42,111 nt of DNA, from the IMG/VR virus record IMGVR_UViG_3300017763_000044, positions 1 to 42,111 of that record; one strand, written 5' to 3'. The stretch is from a virus. Shown here piece by piece: positions 34,414 through 40,852 of the stretch. Each line of letters opens with the position of its first letter. Position 1 is the first letter of the stretch. The notes beneath the pieces were generated by a model, which saw only the letters and a program-made list of their open reading frames with translations, made no database searches and was not told the origin of the DNA. Both the position numbers and the translations under genes were made by a program.

Positions 34414-34585
34414 GTACACCCTTCATATCTTCTGAGTTTTTGGATATATCTCCCAAAACTATCTTTGTTCCGCAGTCTGCTCGGTGTGCCATGATCATCC
34501 AATTATCAAAATACTCCTCCAGTATTGGTCTAACTCTTTCATAAGCATCAAATGCTTCTGATTTAATTGTTTGATTCCCATCCAT
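34364..34585 (-). CDS. First gene of packaging unit (73 aa), unknown
   Basis: Read from ATG 34585. An upstream GTG at 34624 in the same frame is unlikely because it sits next to the -10 of promoter F, at or before the expected transcription start. The 73 residues are helical (KSEAFDAYERVRPILEEYFDNWMIMAHRAD) and then mixed, with no recognised family. There is no clear Shine-Dalgarno. The gene overlaps the next by about 50 nt, which is unusual here but compatible with a real small gene. It might be a packaging or regulatory accessory factor. Confidence 0.5.
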   Translation of the reverse strand: MDGNQTIKSEAFDAYERVRPILEEYFDNWMIMAHRADCGTKIVLGDISKNSEDMKGVHDYAKKWKEVPMGHSS

Positions 34586-34622
34586 GTTTTTAAAACATAA
34601 AACCCATTCATGGATAAGCAAC

Positions 34623-34651
34623 ACTTAATTTCGTGTTAATATGATGTGTGC
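34623..34651 (-). promoter_or_regulatory. Late promoter F (before packaging unit), weak -35
   Basis: On the minus strand: heptamer TTAACAC (34633-34639) lies 4 nt from a -10 TTAAGT (34623-34628). At 17-nt spacing the -35 reads GCACAC (34646-34651), which is poor. The 11-bp tandem array starts only 7 bp upstream of that -35, so activation by an array-bound factor is a natural hypothesis. Confidence 0.45.
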
Positions 34652-34658
34652 CTGTGTG

Positions 34659-34775
34659 CACCTTGGTAACACCTTCGTAACACCTTGGTAGCACCTTCGC
34701 CGATAGCTCGCCGATAGCTCGCCGATAGCTCGCCGATAGCTCGGCGATAGTTGGGCGATTACGAGCGATCACGAG
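34659..34775. repeat. Two abutting 11-bp tandem arrays (iteron-like)
   Basis: Array 1: four units CACCTTSGTAR, exact 11-bp period (34659-34669, 34670-34680, 34681-34691, then CACCTTCG with a changed end at 34692-34702), with GG and CG alternating inside the unit. Array 2: five units of CGATAGCTCGC type at 11-bp period (34701-34755; the last two diverge), then two 10-bp units CGATTACGAG and CGATCACGAG (34756-34775). The end runs into the last codons of the integrase. An 11-bp period puts every unit on nearly the same DNA face. Confidence 0.95.
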
Positions 34776-35739
34776 CGAAGTATTTTTTGGCTATAGCTGG
34801 GGTTACCTCTTTGTTTCTGTAAAATCTTTGGAAAGTGTTGTAGTCTGCGTGTCCCATAGTGTGCATCGTCCACTCCATTCCTTTCACCCAATACCCATAA
34901 GTTGCGAAACTGTGCCTTGCACCATCAGCAGGGTAAGCAAACCCTAATCTTTTACACGCCCTTCTCCTGGATTGGTTAAGTGCAGTGTAAGTGGACATTA
35001 TTTGTCCTTCTCCCTTCTTGGGTATGTATTTCCATATCACTTTGGGTAGATCGTATATTTGTCTGCTATCCCACTTAGCGATCTCTCCAGGTATCTTAAT
35101 ATGGTTGCCCCATTTTATATTCTCATAGCGGAGCCGAGACATTTCTCCCTCCGGTCGTATTCCCGTAAACAGCATTAAAGCCATGGCGGGTTGATGGGCG
35201 GGGTTTATTTCCTTAAGTAGTCCGTAAGCCTGTGCTGGAGTTAGAATGCCAATCTTCTTGGATGGCGTGTCTACATTTAAAATTTTTATAGTCCAGTCTC
35301 TTTCAGGAGCATATTCTTTATGCGAACACCAAGAAAGAAATATTTGCCAAACCGTCTTTGCTGTTTGCCTTGTGCTTTTTGACCAAAGCTTTCCTCTATA
35401 GGTTTTGGATTCAATTAATGCACTTAGCTTCTTTGGTTCTATATCACGAACTTTTTTAAATTCCTTTAAATGTCCTAGTCGGTTTTTTAATTGTTGGGTG
35501 TTCGCCCTCGGGTGTCTCCGTTCGTAATCGGCAATATATTCAGTTATGGCAACCTCCACCGATGTGTCTATTCCGCACGGCTTTTCATGCAAAGCTTGAT
35601 TCATCCAACTAAGTGCATCAAATTGCCCTGCTTCCAACGCGGTGCTGAAATATTTTCTTTTTCTTGCTCCATTGTGAGTGACGGTAAGAACCCACTTTGC
35701 GTCACCCCTAACTTTGGCTTTTGTAATCTTAATTTTCAT
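34759..35739 (-). CDS. int: Tyrosine-family integrase (326 aa)
   Basis: A tyrosine recombinase read from ATG 35739. An in-frame TTG at 35793 would add 18 residues whose codons are the attP arm repeats and is therefore rejected. Residues about 1-50 are a likely arm-binding domain, 55-150 a core-binding SAM-like domain, and 165-326 the catalytic domain. Catalytic residues (numbering from 35739) are Arg195 (GIRPEGE), Arg275 with neighbouring His276 (GARHSFA), His297 (MGHADY) and Tyr307 (FQRFYRN). The usual first His of box II is replaced by Asp. The gene sits next to attP and in the same orientation as the structural arm but with a terminator between it and upstream genes. It catalyses integration at a tRNA-Thr gene. 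Confidence 0.93.
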   Translation of the reverse strand: MKIKITKAKVRGDAKWVLTVTHNGARKRKYFSTALEAGQFDALSWMNQALHEKPCGIDTSVEVAITEYIADYERRHPRANTQQLKNRLGHLKEFKKVRDIEPKKLSALIESKTYRGKLWSKSTRQTAKTVWQIFLSWCSHKEYAPERDWTIKILNVDTPSKKIGILTPAQAYGLLKEINPAHQPAMALMLFTGIRPEGEMSRLRYENIKWGNHIKIPGEIAKWDSRQIYDLPKVIWKYIPKKGEGQIMSTYTALNQSRRRACKRLGFAYPADGARHSFATYGYWVKGMEWTMHTMGHADYNTFQRFYRNKEVTPAIAKKYFARDRS

Positions 35740-35762
35740 CTGTCGGCAAATCTGTCGGCAAA
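35739..35762. repeat. Tandem 12-bp arm-type repeats, left side of attP
   Basis: Two perfect copies of TCTGTCGGCAAA (35739-35750, 35751-35762) abut the integrase ATG. One exact 11-bp copy and one degenerate copy lie on the other side of the core (35960-35980), in the same orientation. Paired, tandem, core-flanking repeats are the layout of integrase arm sites. Confidence 0.8.
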
Positions 35763-35776
35763 ACAGAACGATATTT

Positions 35777-35806
35777 ATGGCAAATAATGGCAAATAGTGT
35801 CAAATT
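35777..35806. repeat. Three tandem 10-bp repeats next to the arm sites
   Basis: ATGGCAAATA (35777-35786), the same (35787-35796), and GTGTCAAATT (35797-35806). They share GGCAAA with the 12-bp repeats nearby. One-turn spacing suggests cooperative binding by integrase, an excisionase or a host bending factor. Confidence 0.65.
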
Positions 35807-35817
35807 AAAATCAATAT

Positions 35818-35846
35818 AAAAAAACACCCCCCATTCCTGAGAGGTG
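35818..35846 (-). terminator. Rho-independent terminator upstream of integrase
   Basis: On the minus strand, CACCTCT pairs with GGGGGTG (35825-35846, with G-T wobbles), followed by seven T (35818-35824). It would stop transcripts from the regulator operon and, after integration, from the tRNA, before they enter the integrase gene. Confidence 0.7.
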
Positions 35847-35853
35847 CTTATTT

Positions 35854-35868
35854 AGCGGGATTCCCGCT
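35854..35868. other. Short perfect hairpin beside attP core
   Basis: AGCGGG/CCCGCT with a 3-nt loop (35854-35868), between the tRNA 3' end and the terminator. Not followed by a T-run in the leftward direction. It may aid termination or tRNA 3' processing in a lysogen. Confidence 0.5.
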
Positions 35869-35877
35869 TAAAAACTA

Positions 35878-35930
<53 letters not shown>

Positions 35931-35952
35931 ACAATCGCCTTATAACTGAGCC

Positions 35953-36276
35953 TTAGGGCTCTGTCGGCAATCTGTTGGCGTCCTCATACTCTTCGTATGT
36001 ATTTTTTGCCCTGACCCCAGGTCGTACATCGATCATGTATCGAAGCCTGCTAATTGTTTCATCCAGCACTGCGGTGTTTGCGTAAAGCATACCGCATGCA
36101 ACTAAGCTCGTTATAAGTGACATTATGCTTAATAAGCATGCAATCAACAATAGGCTGTGACCAGAGCTAACCGCCCTACCGTCGATTCTTATGTTCTTAA
36201 TGTCGCCTTTTTCGACATCCGGTATCTCCAGCGTTACTTGATTGCCATTTTCATATGTTATCTGAGTTGGGGTCAT
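35953..36276 (-). CDS. Single-TM membrane protein (107 aa)
   Basis: A 107-residue protein. Residues 1-38 are polar (beta-like, VTLEIPDVEKGDIKNIRIDG). Residues about 40-67 form one strongly hydrophobic helix (SLLLIACLLSIMSLITSLVACGMLY). Residues 68-107 are charged. It lies 2 nt after the ribbon-helix-helix regulator gene and ends beside attP. Located in the lysogeny region and probably expressed with the regulator, it could be a superinfection-exclusion or other lysogenic conversion protein. That is only positional inference. The 3' end overlaps an arm-type repeat (35960-35980). Confidence 0.7.
   Translation of the reverse strand: MTPTQITYENGNQVTLEIPDVEKGDIKNIRIDGRAVSSGHSLLLIACLLSIMSLITSLVACGMLYANTAVLDETISRLRYMIDVRPGVRAKNTYEEYEDANRLPTEP
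35960..35980. repeat. Arm-type repeat pair, right side of attP
   Basis: TCTGTCGGCAA (35960-35970) followed by the degenerate TCTGTTGGCG (35971-35980). Same orientation as the copies at 35739-35762. It lies within the end of the membrane-protein gene. Confidence 0.7.
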
Positions 36277-36278
36277 TC

Positions 36279-36512
36279 TTACTCTTTCCTTTCTTTCCTT
36301 TCTAGCTCAAGAGCAAACTTATCTACTATCAAGGTTTTGCTTTGAGTGTAGTTGATTTCAGTACATTGGGCGATGTACTCTCTAATTGCGGTTGTAACAA
36401 ATGCAGCCACGGATTTTTGCGTTACTTCTGTTAATTGATGTACCTCCTCGTAAATACTTTTAGGGATTCTGCAGTTTACTGCAACGAGTGTTTCTTTGGC
36501 AGGGTTATTCAT
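36279..36512 (-). CDS. Ribbon-helix-helix transcription regulator (77 aa)
   Basis: A 77-residue Arc/CopG-type protein. A beta strand (TLVAVNCRIP, about 8-17) is followed by helix A (KSIYEEVHQLTEVTQ) and helix B (SVAAFVTTAIREYIAQ), then a helical basic tail. Such proteins dimerise and insert the paired strands into the major groove. It is divergent from the excisionase-like gene at 36640, with a 127-nt shared control region. A directly repeated ATCATAA (10-bp spacing) lies 18 nt before its start, a typical operator for this fold. It may be the lysogeny/early-gene switch regulator; no CI-like repressor is visible. Confidence 0.83.
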   Translation of the reverse strand: MNNPAKETLVAVNCRIPKSIYEEVHQLTEVTQKSVAAFVTTAIREYIAQCTEINYTQSKTLIVDKFALELERKERKE

Positions 36513-36639
36513 TTTTAATATGCTTATTTATCATAACTCATCATAATACACCACTTATGTCAAGTTAATGACAATAACTATTTTTTGTTTGTTTACAACT
36601 TATACTTTCTTTTTATTGCAAATGCACTAAAGTCTTGGA
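36513..36639. promoter_or_regulatory. Divergent control region, RHH regulator / early operon
   Basis: An AT-rich 127-nt gap. It holds ATCATAA direct repeats (36530-36536, 36540-36546), a candidate RHH operator. A possible leftward promoter is TTAACT, 17 nt, TATGAT (36540-36568). A rightward -10 TAAAGT (36628-36633) ends 6 nt before the ATG at 36640, with a weak -35. It is probably the lysis-lysogeny switch. Confidence 0.5.
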
Positions 36640-36885
36640 ATGGCAAAAAGAGAAACAGAAAATTGTATTGTGATAAAGAAAGGGGAAGCTAGTAGATTGC
36701 TAGGCTTCGGGGCTACCGCAGGGTACGCTTACTTGAATTATCTGGAAGAGGAAAAGATAATTTTCCCTGTCCTGTTACCGGGAATAAAAACACCGCGATA
36801 TCGAAAAGAGGAGATTTTAGCTCTTGCCGAAAACAAGGACCCCGAGAAATACGCTGAAGTTAGCACATTTAAAACCAATAACTAA
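36640..36885 (+). CDS. Excisionase / MerR-like HTH protein (81 aa)
   Basis: An 81-residue protein with a winged-helix, excisionase-type pattern: KKGEASRLLGFGATAGYAYLNYLEEEKIIFPVLLPGIKTPRYRKEEILALAEN (about 14-66). The first helix-turn-helix is followed by a hairpin wing and a final helix. Proteins of this kind direct integrase toward excision or activate early genes. It is the first rightward gene, divergent from the RHH regulator. The predicted +1 lies on its ATG, and no Shine-Dalgarno is present. Its stop is 4 nt before the next start, so it is likely co-transcribed with the recombination genes. Confidence 0.75.
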   Translation: MAKRETENCIVIKKGEASRLLGFGATAGYAYLNYLEEEKIIFPVLLPGIKTPRYRKEEILALAENKDPEKYAEVSTFKTNN

Positions 36886-36889
36886 AAAT

Positions 36890-37513
36890 ATGAAAATACG
36901 AGGTAAGGAATACATGGAAGTGAAGGATCGAGTTATGGTCTTTCGCAAAAACCACCCCGAGTGGGCATTAATAACGCAAATCGTGGAAAACAACGAGTCA
37001 ACAGGTTCGGTGGTTTTCAAGGTAATCATCGAGGACGAAAACGGAAGAATCCGAGGAACAGGTCATGCCCATGAGTTTAAGGATGATAAAACCTCAATGG
37101 TTAACAAAACTTCGCATCTAGAGAATTGCGAAACTTCTGCTATTGGTAGGGCTTTGGCTTCTTTAGGAATAGGCATTGAATCTTCTTACGCTACCTATGA
37201 TGAGGTCCTTATCGCAAAGGACAAGGAGACTAGATCGACTGAAGAAAGAAAGATAGTCAAAGAAGGCTCGATCAAGCAATCAAATGCCACACCTGAGGTA
37301 GGTAAAACTGCGGTAAACTTAGGTAAGAATTACGATATGGAGTGGCCAGGAAAAAAGAAACATTCAGGTAAAACAATTAGATGGATTGCCGAGAATGACC
37401 TCGACTACCTAAAGAAGAGCTTGAATGAAAATGCGGAACAACTTGAATCCGTTGGAGTTTTAGATGCGGTAAAATATTTTGTTGGTAAATCGGATTTCCC
37501 TGAGGCAAAATAA
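36890..37513 (+). CDS. Probable ssDNA-annealing / recombination protein (207 aa)
   Basis: Read from ATG 36890, because the preserved N-terminus in this protein type is IKGKEYxEVxxRVxxFR; an upstream start would overlap the preceding gene. The conserved core comprises RVMVFRKNHPEW, SVVFKVIIEDENGRIRGTGHAHE and the family-typical INKTSHxENCETSAIGRALASLGIGI (here VNKTSHLENCETSAIGRAL, about 70-90). The C-terminus (about 125-205) looks like a separate basic region with a W-P-G-K-K motif. I recall this family next to phage exonucleases, consistent with an ERF/Rad52-like role in strand annealing, but the function is not certain. It is followed (1-nt overlap) by the exonuclease. Confidence 0.7.
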   Translation: MKIRGKEYMEVKDRVMVFRKNHPEWALITQIVENNESTGSVVFKVIIEDENGRIRGTGHAHEFKDDKTSMVNKTSHLENCETSAIGRALASLGIGIESSYATYDEVLIAKDKETRSTEERKIVKEGSIKQSNATPEVGKTAVNLGKNYDMEWPGKKKHSGKTIRWIAENDLDYLKKSLNENAEQLESVGVLDAVKYFVGKSDFPEAK

Positions 37514-38211
37514 TGGATCGACCCAAGGAAGTTGATGCAAAACTTTCTGCTTCCAAGATGGAGGCGGCGAGTCGTTGCTCTGCATACTTTCAGGCGAATC
37601 ATAAGTTTGCTTGGAAGGGTGACAGGGATTCCGCTTCGGAAGGTACGATTCGCCACGACCATGAGGAGAATCAAACCCCATTGGATGAGATTGATGATGA
37701 TGAGCGCAGAAAATGCGCTTATCGTTGTCGGGAAGCTTTGAATGAAATTAGGGAAAAGGTTTCAAAGGCAACGGGATGCGAAGGCGAACTTGCTGAGCGT
37801 GAAATAAGACTTTGGTATGGGGGCTCTTGGAGTGGTCAACTAGATTATGTTGAGCGTTTTGGGGTAGACGTACTTGTAGCTGACTACAAGACGCTTCATG
37901 GCTCCCATACCCCTGCCCCGACAAACATTCAGCTATTGGCGCAGGCGGTACTAATGAAGCATAATTACCCCGATACAAATAATGTATACGCATGTCTGAT
38001 TGAGCCTTTCAATGACCCAACCTACACGACGGTCATGTACCCATCAGAATACTTGCTGGAGAAAGCAAAGTGGTTGGAGGAAGTCGTAGAAAATAGCTAC
38101 GCAAAGAATCCCGAGCGAGTGTTCGGGTCAAAACAATGCAAGTGGTGCTCAGCACTTTATGTCTGCCCTGAGGCAAGGTCACACTTGATTTCGTGTTTAA
38201 ATAAAAAATAG
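37513..38211 (+). CDS. RecB/Cas4-type exonuclease (DUF2800-like), 232 aa
   Basis: A 232-residue PD-(D/E)XK nuclease. Motifs: EGTIRHDHEE (His near 51), GQLDYVERFGVDVLVADYKT (about 111-130, the metal-binding D...D-x-K), then QLLAQAVLM (about 143-151). Four Cys likely hold an Fe-S cluster: one in SRCSAY near residue 22, and QCKWCSALYVC near the C-terminus (C-x2-C-x5-C). That is the AddB/Cas4 arrangement. It probably resects DNA ends to feed the annealing protein encoded just upstream. The C-terminal tail expected of DUF2800 proteins is absent from this product and appears in the next gene. The start overlaps the upstream stop by 1 nt (TAATG). Confidence 0.88.
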   Translation: MDRPKEVDAKLSASKMEAASRCSAYFQANHKFAWKGDRDSASEGTIRHDHEENQTPLDEIDDDERRKCAYRCREALNEIREKVSKATGCEGELAEREIRLWYGGSWSGQLDYVERFGVDVLVADYKTLHGSHTPAPTNIQLLAQAVLMKHNYPDTNNVYACLIEPFNDPTYTTVMYPSEYLLEKAKWLEEVVENSYAKNPERVFGSKQCKWCSALYVCPEARSHLISCLNKK

Positions 38212-38219
38212 GAGGATGT

Positions 38220-38606
38220 ATGGATTGGATGAATAAAGAGGAAGACCTCGCGGGGGCAATGGAGTTAGTTCCCATTATGGAGGCTTTCATAAAGCAGGTT
38301 AAAGCGGTAGTTAAAGAAAAGCTACTTGAAAACCCTGAGGCGGTGCCAGGATTTAAGCTAAGAAAAAGCGGGAACATAACTGCTTACGAAGCTTCAAAGG
38401 TGGCGGAGATATTAATGTCAACTAATGTGCTGACTTGGAATGATTTCCTTGGTGCATGTAGGTACTCAGAAAGCCCTATGGTGCAGATTTGGGCAGACAA
38501 GCGAGGGATCAGTAAGGCTGAAGCCCGAAAGGACCTAAAGGAAAGGTTAAACGAATGTGCAAACACTCGACCAAAGTCACCCGCAATAATTAAAGATAAT
38601 GGATGA
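38220..38606 (+). CDS. Exonuclease-associated protein, DUF2800-C-terminus-like (128 aa)
   Basis: A 128-residue protein with a strong Shine-Dalgarno (GGAGG) 4 nt before ATG 38220, so its independent translation is well supported. Residues about 6-66 (EDLAGAMELVPIMEAFIKQVKAV...VPGFKLRKSGNITAYEASKVAEIL) resemble the C-terminal helical region of DUF2800-type phage nucleases, which there reads I-x(10)-KAVE-x(8)-PGYKLVxGRSNRKW. The C-terminus (about 85-125) is basic and helical. It is probably an obligate partner of the preceding nuclease in a two-gene version of the enzyme. Alternatively it has become a DNA-binding accessory. The gap between the two genes is 8 nt. Confidence 0.75.
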   Translation: MDWMNKEEDLAGAMELVPIMEAFIKQVKAVVKEKLLENPEAVPGFKLRKSGNITAYEASKVAEILMSTNVLTWNDFLGACRYSESPMVQIWADKRGISKAEARKDLKERLNECANTRPKSPAIIKDNG

Positions 38607-39150
38607 ATTAAAGGTCAGCATTAAGCTTAAGGGTAAAGCGAAGAACACCATACTTTGGCTATGCGAGGAGCTAGATATGCAACCCGCGGGAGTGGTCAGA
38701 ATGTGTGTTTCAGATAAAATTACAAGTATGCTTGGGTGTCCCCCTAGTGTCACCGTAGGGACACCAAGTACTATCACGGAAGAAGAACCCTCAGTGTCAC
38801 CGGAGGGACACCCACCTCGCGCACGCACACGGGTAACTAAGGATTTATCGTTAGATAAATCTAACTCGTCCAAGGACGCGAGTAGGGATTTTTTCAAATC
38901 ATTTATCGGGAAGATCGAATACAAGAAATTTCCCGAGCGAGTTTCCAAGGAAATAAAAAATCAATGGGAATCAATATTAGAGTCAAAACTGACACCAGCA
39001 GAAATGGCAGAGGCGTACAATCAGTATGTTACCGACTCGAAAGCAAACAACGATAAATTCAGCCACCCCAATTCTTGGATCGCGGGGCACGGTTGGGCAA
39101 ACAAAGAAATGGAGGATAGGGATGAACCACGAGGCAATTATGATTTCTGA
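38599..39150 (+). CDS. Probable helicase loader / replication initiator (183 aa)
   Basis: A 183-residue protein directly before DnaB. Residues 1-46 are a small helical domain (TILWLCEELDMQPAGVVRMCVSDKI), possibly DNA-binding. Residues 47-95 form a Pro/Ser/Thr/Glu linker, encoded by the origin-like repeats. Residues 96-183 are helical and end HPNSWIAGHGWANKEMED, reminiscent of the C-terminal part of phage replisome organisers (...P.SWI...GW). This two-domain layout with repeats in the linker is that of lambda gpO. The gene overlaps the previous one by 8 nt and dnaB by 29 nt. Loader identity is inferred from context. Confidence 0.7.
   Translation: MDELKVSIKLKGKAKNTILWLCEELDMQPAGVVRMCVSDKITSMLGCPPSVTVGTPSTITEEEPSVSPEGHPPRARTRVTKDLSLDKSNSSKDASRDFFKSFIGKIEYKKFPERVSKEIKNQWESILESKLTPAEMAEAYNQYVTDSKANNDKFSHPNSWIAGHGWANKEMEDRDEPRGNYDF
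38735..38861. other. Candidate replication origin inside the loader gene
   Basis: Two 19-bp imperfect palindromes, GTGTCACCGTAGGGACACC (38747-38765) and the same with one substitution (38794-38812), 47 bp apart. A further GGTGTCCC half-site (38735-38742) forms an 8-bp inverted repeat with the first copy. A GC-rich stretch follows, then an AT-rich segment with a perfect 8-bp inverted repeat GATTTATC/GATAAATC around a 4-nt loop (38842-38861). Repeats inside the initiator gene followed by an AT-rich region is the lambda ori layout. Confidence 0.6.
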
Positions 39151-40510
39151 TTACGACGCAGAGCGATCGCTATGCGGATGTCTTCAGTATGACGAGAAGG
39201 TAGGATATATTGTCTTCGCTTACGCTATTGAGCGAGGACTAACAAATGAATTTTTCAGCGAACCTGAGTTTCAGGCTTTTTGGCAAGCTTTGCTTTGCTC
39301 AGAGAAAGAGGGAGAGTTTGGGTTATTTGGAGCCATGGACAGGCTACCAAAAGATTTCACTCAATCCTATCCCTCATTCATGGAGGGTATTTGTCAGGCA
39401 CATGACATTGTGACTGAAGACAGGGGGAAGAAGGCGGTAGATGAAGTAATTAAAAGACACCACTTCCGCAAGCTTACTGCAATCGCGTCAAACCTAATCA
39501 ATGAAGTCAAGGATGCCGAGATACTAGCTGACCCAATTCAGTTGGCTAACGATACCGAGAAGTCTCTGCAGGATATAATTAAACCTACAAGCTCAACCTT
39601 GCAGGATTCAAATAACCTTACTGATTCAACGATTAACTCGATCAAGAGAACACTAACTCAGGGACCAGCAAGAATTGAACCTCACCTTCCTTGGTTGAAG
39701 TGGGGACTGAATGGAGGGTTTAAGGATAATCACCTTGTTGTGGTGGCGGCTCGCCCTTCCGTTGGTAAGACGACAATCGTATTGAACTTCGTTTACAATG
39801 CGGCACTTCAGGGTAAGAAAACACTGTTCTTTTCACTCGAAATGAAATCGGAATCCCTGTGGGAAAAGCTTGGTTTAATTCGATCAGAGAATGACGAGGG
39901 ATTGCCCTATAAAACAAATGACGATGCGAGAAACAAGGAGAACGCTAGAGACCTCATCGAGTACATTGAGCAATGCCGACAACTACCTATCTACATAGAT
40001 GATTTTGCTGGTTCTAGCATGAGCAACATTAGAACCACATCAAGGATTCTTCACCGCAAGGAAGGGCTTGATTGCATTGTTATTGATTACCTTGGTTTGG
40101 TAAAGCCTGATGACCCAAAGGTAAGCCGAGAGCAACAAGTTGCCGAGATTAGTAGATCAGCAAAACAATTAGCCAAGGAGTTAAATATTCCGGTATTCCT
40201 TATTTGCCAACTCAATCGAGCTTCAGTTCAACGAGGATCGGAACCGCAACTCCATGACCTTAGAGAGTCAGGACAAATAGAACAGGACGCTGATGTGGTT
40301 ATCCTGCTCCACAGAGAGTTGCTTGGGGACGACAAAGAGGATGTCAGGGTTATTGTGGCAAAGAACAGATTTGGGGGGTGCGGAAACTCATTAAAGAGAA
40401 TCAAGTTCAAGCCGAAATCTCAAAGATTTATTCAGGTAGAAGACAATAGGCTCAATGAAGGTCATAGAGAAGTTAAAGGTCTCTACAACACAGAGGAGGA
40501 TAGAATATGA
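39122..40510 (+). CDS. dnaB: Replicative DNA helicase, DnaB-type (462 aa)
   Basis: Read from ATG 39122, which has GGAGG 6 nt upstream; the open frame reaches further back but those codons lie in the loader gene. Residues about 7-150 are the helical N-terminal domain (ISDYDAERSLCGCLQYDEK...). The RecA-like C-terminal domain has Walker A RPSVGKT (211-217), catalytic Glu240 (SLEMK), Walker B IVIDYLG (319-325), sensor QLNR (363-366) and the DnaB loop LRESGQIEQDAD (380-391) ahead of an arginine finger. Length and order are standard. It should unwind the fork at the origin next door, loaded by the product just upstream. No primase fusion. Confidence 0.95.
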   Translation: MNHEAIMISDYDAERSLCGCLQYDEKVGYIVFAYAIERGLTNEFFSEPEFQAFWQALLCSEKEGEFGLFGAMDRLPKDFTQSYPSFMEGICQAHDIVTEDRGKKAVDEVIKRHHFRKLTAIASNLINEVKDAEILADPIQLANDTEKSLQDIIKPTSSTLQDSNNLTDSTINSIKRTLTQGPARIEPHLPWLKWGLNGGFKDNHLVVVAARPSVGKTTIVLNFVYNAALQGKKTLFFSLEMKSESLWEKLGLIRSENDEGLPYKTNDDARNKENARDLIEYIEQCRQLPIYIDDFAGSSMSNIRTTSRILHRKEGLDCIVIDYLGLVKPDDPKVSREQQVAEISRSAKQLAKELNIPVFLICQLNRASVQRGSEPQLHDLRESGQIEQDADVVILLHRELLGDDKEDVRVIVAKNRFGGCGNSLKRIKFKPKSQRFIQVEDNRLNEGHREVKGLYNTEEDRI

Positions 40511-40821
40511 TACATGAAAACAGTAGATCGTCGTACGACGATTTAAAGCCCGAGCTAGGTGGCAGGCAGAAGCAGATATACATGACTATGCTTAACCACA
40601 TGCCCGTAGCTACCGACAGGGAGATAAAAGATAAGATGGGGCTGAGTGACATGAACTCAGTAAGACCAAGAATAACCGAACTCATAAAGTCAGGTCACCT
40701 AGAGGAAACCGATAGCACCAAATGTCCAGTAACCAATAAGACGGTCAGGAAAGTTAGGATCGTTAACTGCCCAAGGAATGGACCGATATGGACGATTGGC
40801 GACCAAATGAACCTTTTTTAA
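40507..40821 (+). CDS. Winged-helix DNA-binding protein (104 aa)
   Basis: A 104-residue protein with a winged helix at about residues 18-75 (GRQKQIYMTMLNHMPVATDREIKDKMGLSDMNSVRPRITELIKSGHLEE). A Cys/Lys-rich wing and a C-terminal NGPIWTIGDQMNLF follow. The pattern, helix-HTH-[wing with N-x-T-x-R-x-V], is shared by many small phage proteins that follow helicase genes. ATGA overlap with dnaB suggests co-translation. It may regulate late or replication genes, or bind the origin. It is a reasonable candidate for the factor that recognises the late promoter heptamer, though nothing in the sequence proves this. Confidence 0.75.
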   Translation: MIHENSRSSYDDLKPELGGRQKQIYMTMLNHMPVATDREIKDKMGLSDMNSVRPRITELIKSGHLEETDSTKCPVTNKTVRKVRIVNCPRNGPIWTIGDQMNLF

Positions 40822-40846
40822 CTAACAACAAAAAATCAAATAAAAT
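40818..40846 (+). promoter_or_regulatory. Promoter for ssb
   Basis: TTAACT (40818-40823), 17-nt spacer, TAAAAT (40841-40846) ending 6 nt before ATG 40853. The predicted +1 falls on the ATG. No Shine-Dalgarno is visible in the AT-rich gap. No GTAACAC heptamer is present, so this belongs to a different promoter set. Confidence 0.5.
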
Positions 40847-40852
40847 ACGAAT

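Noticed and set aside
34586-34624. GTG start for the first packaging gene
   Set aside because: It overlaps the -10 of promoter F, so it would not be on the transcript.
35740-35793. Longer integrase from TTG 35793
   Set aside because: The extra 18 codons are the arm repeats themselves and a TTG start is weaker than the ATG at 35739.
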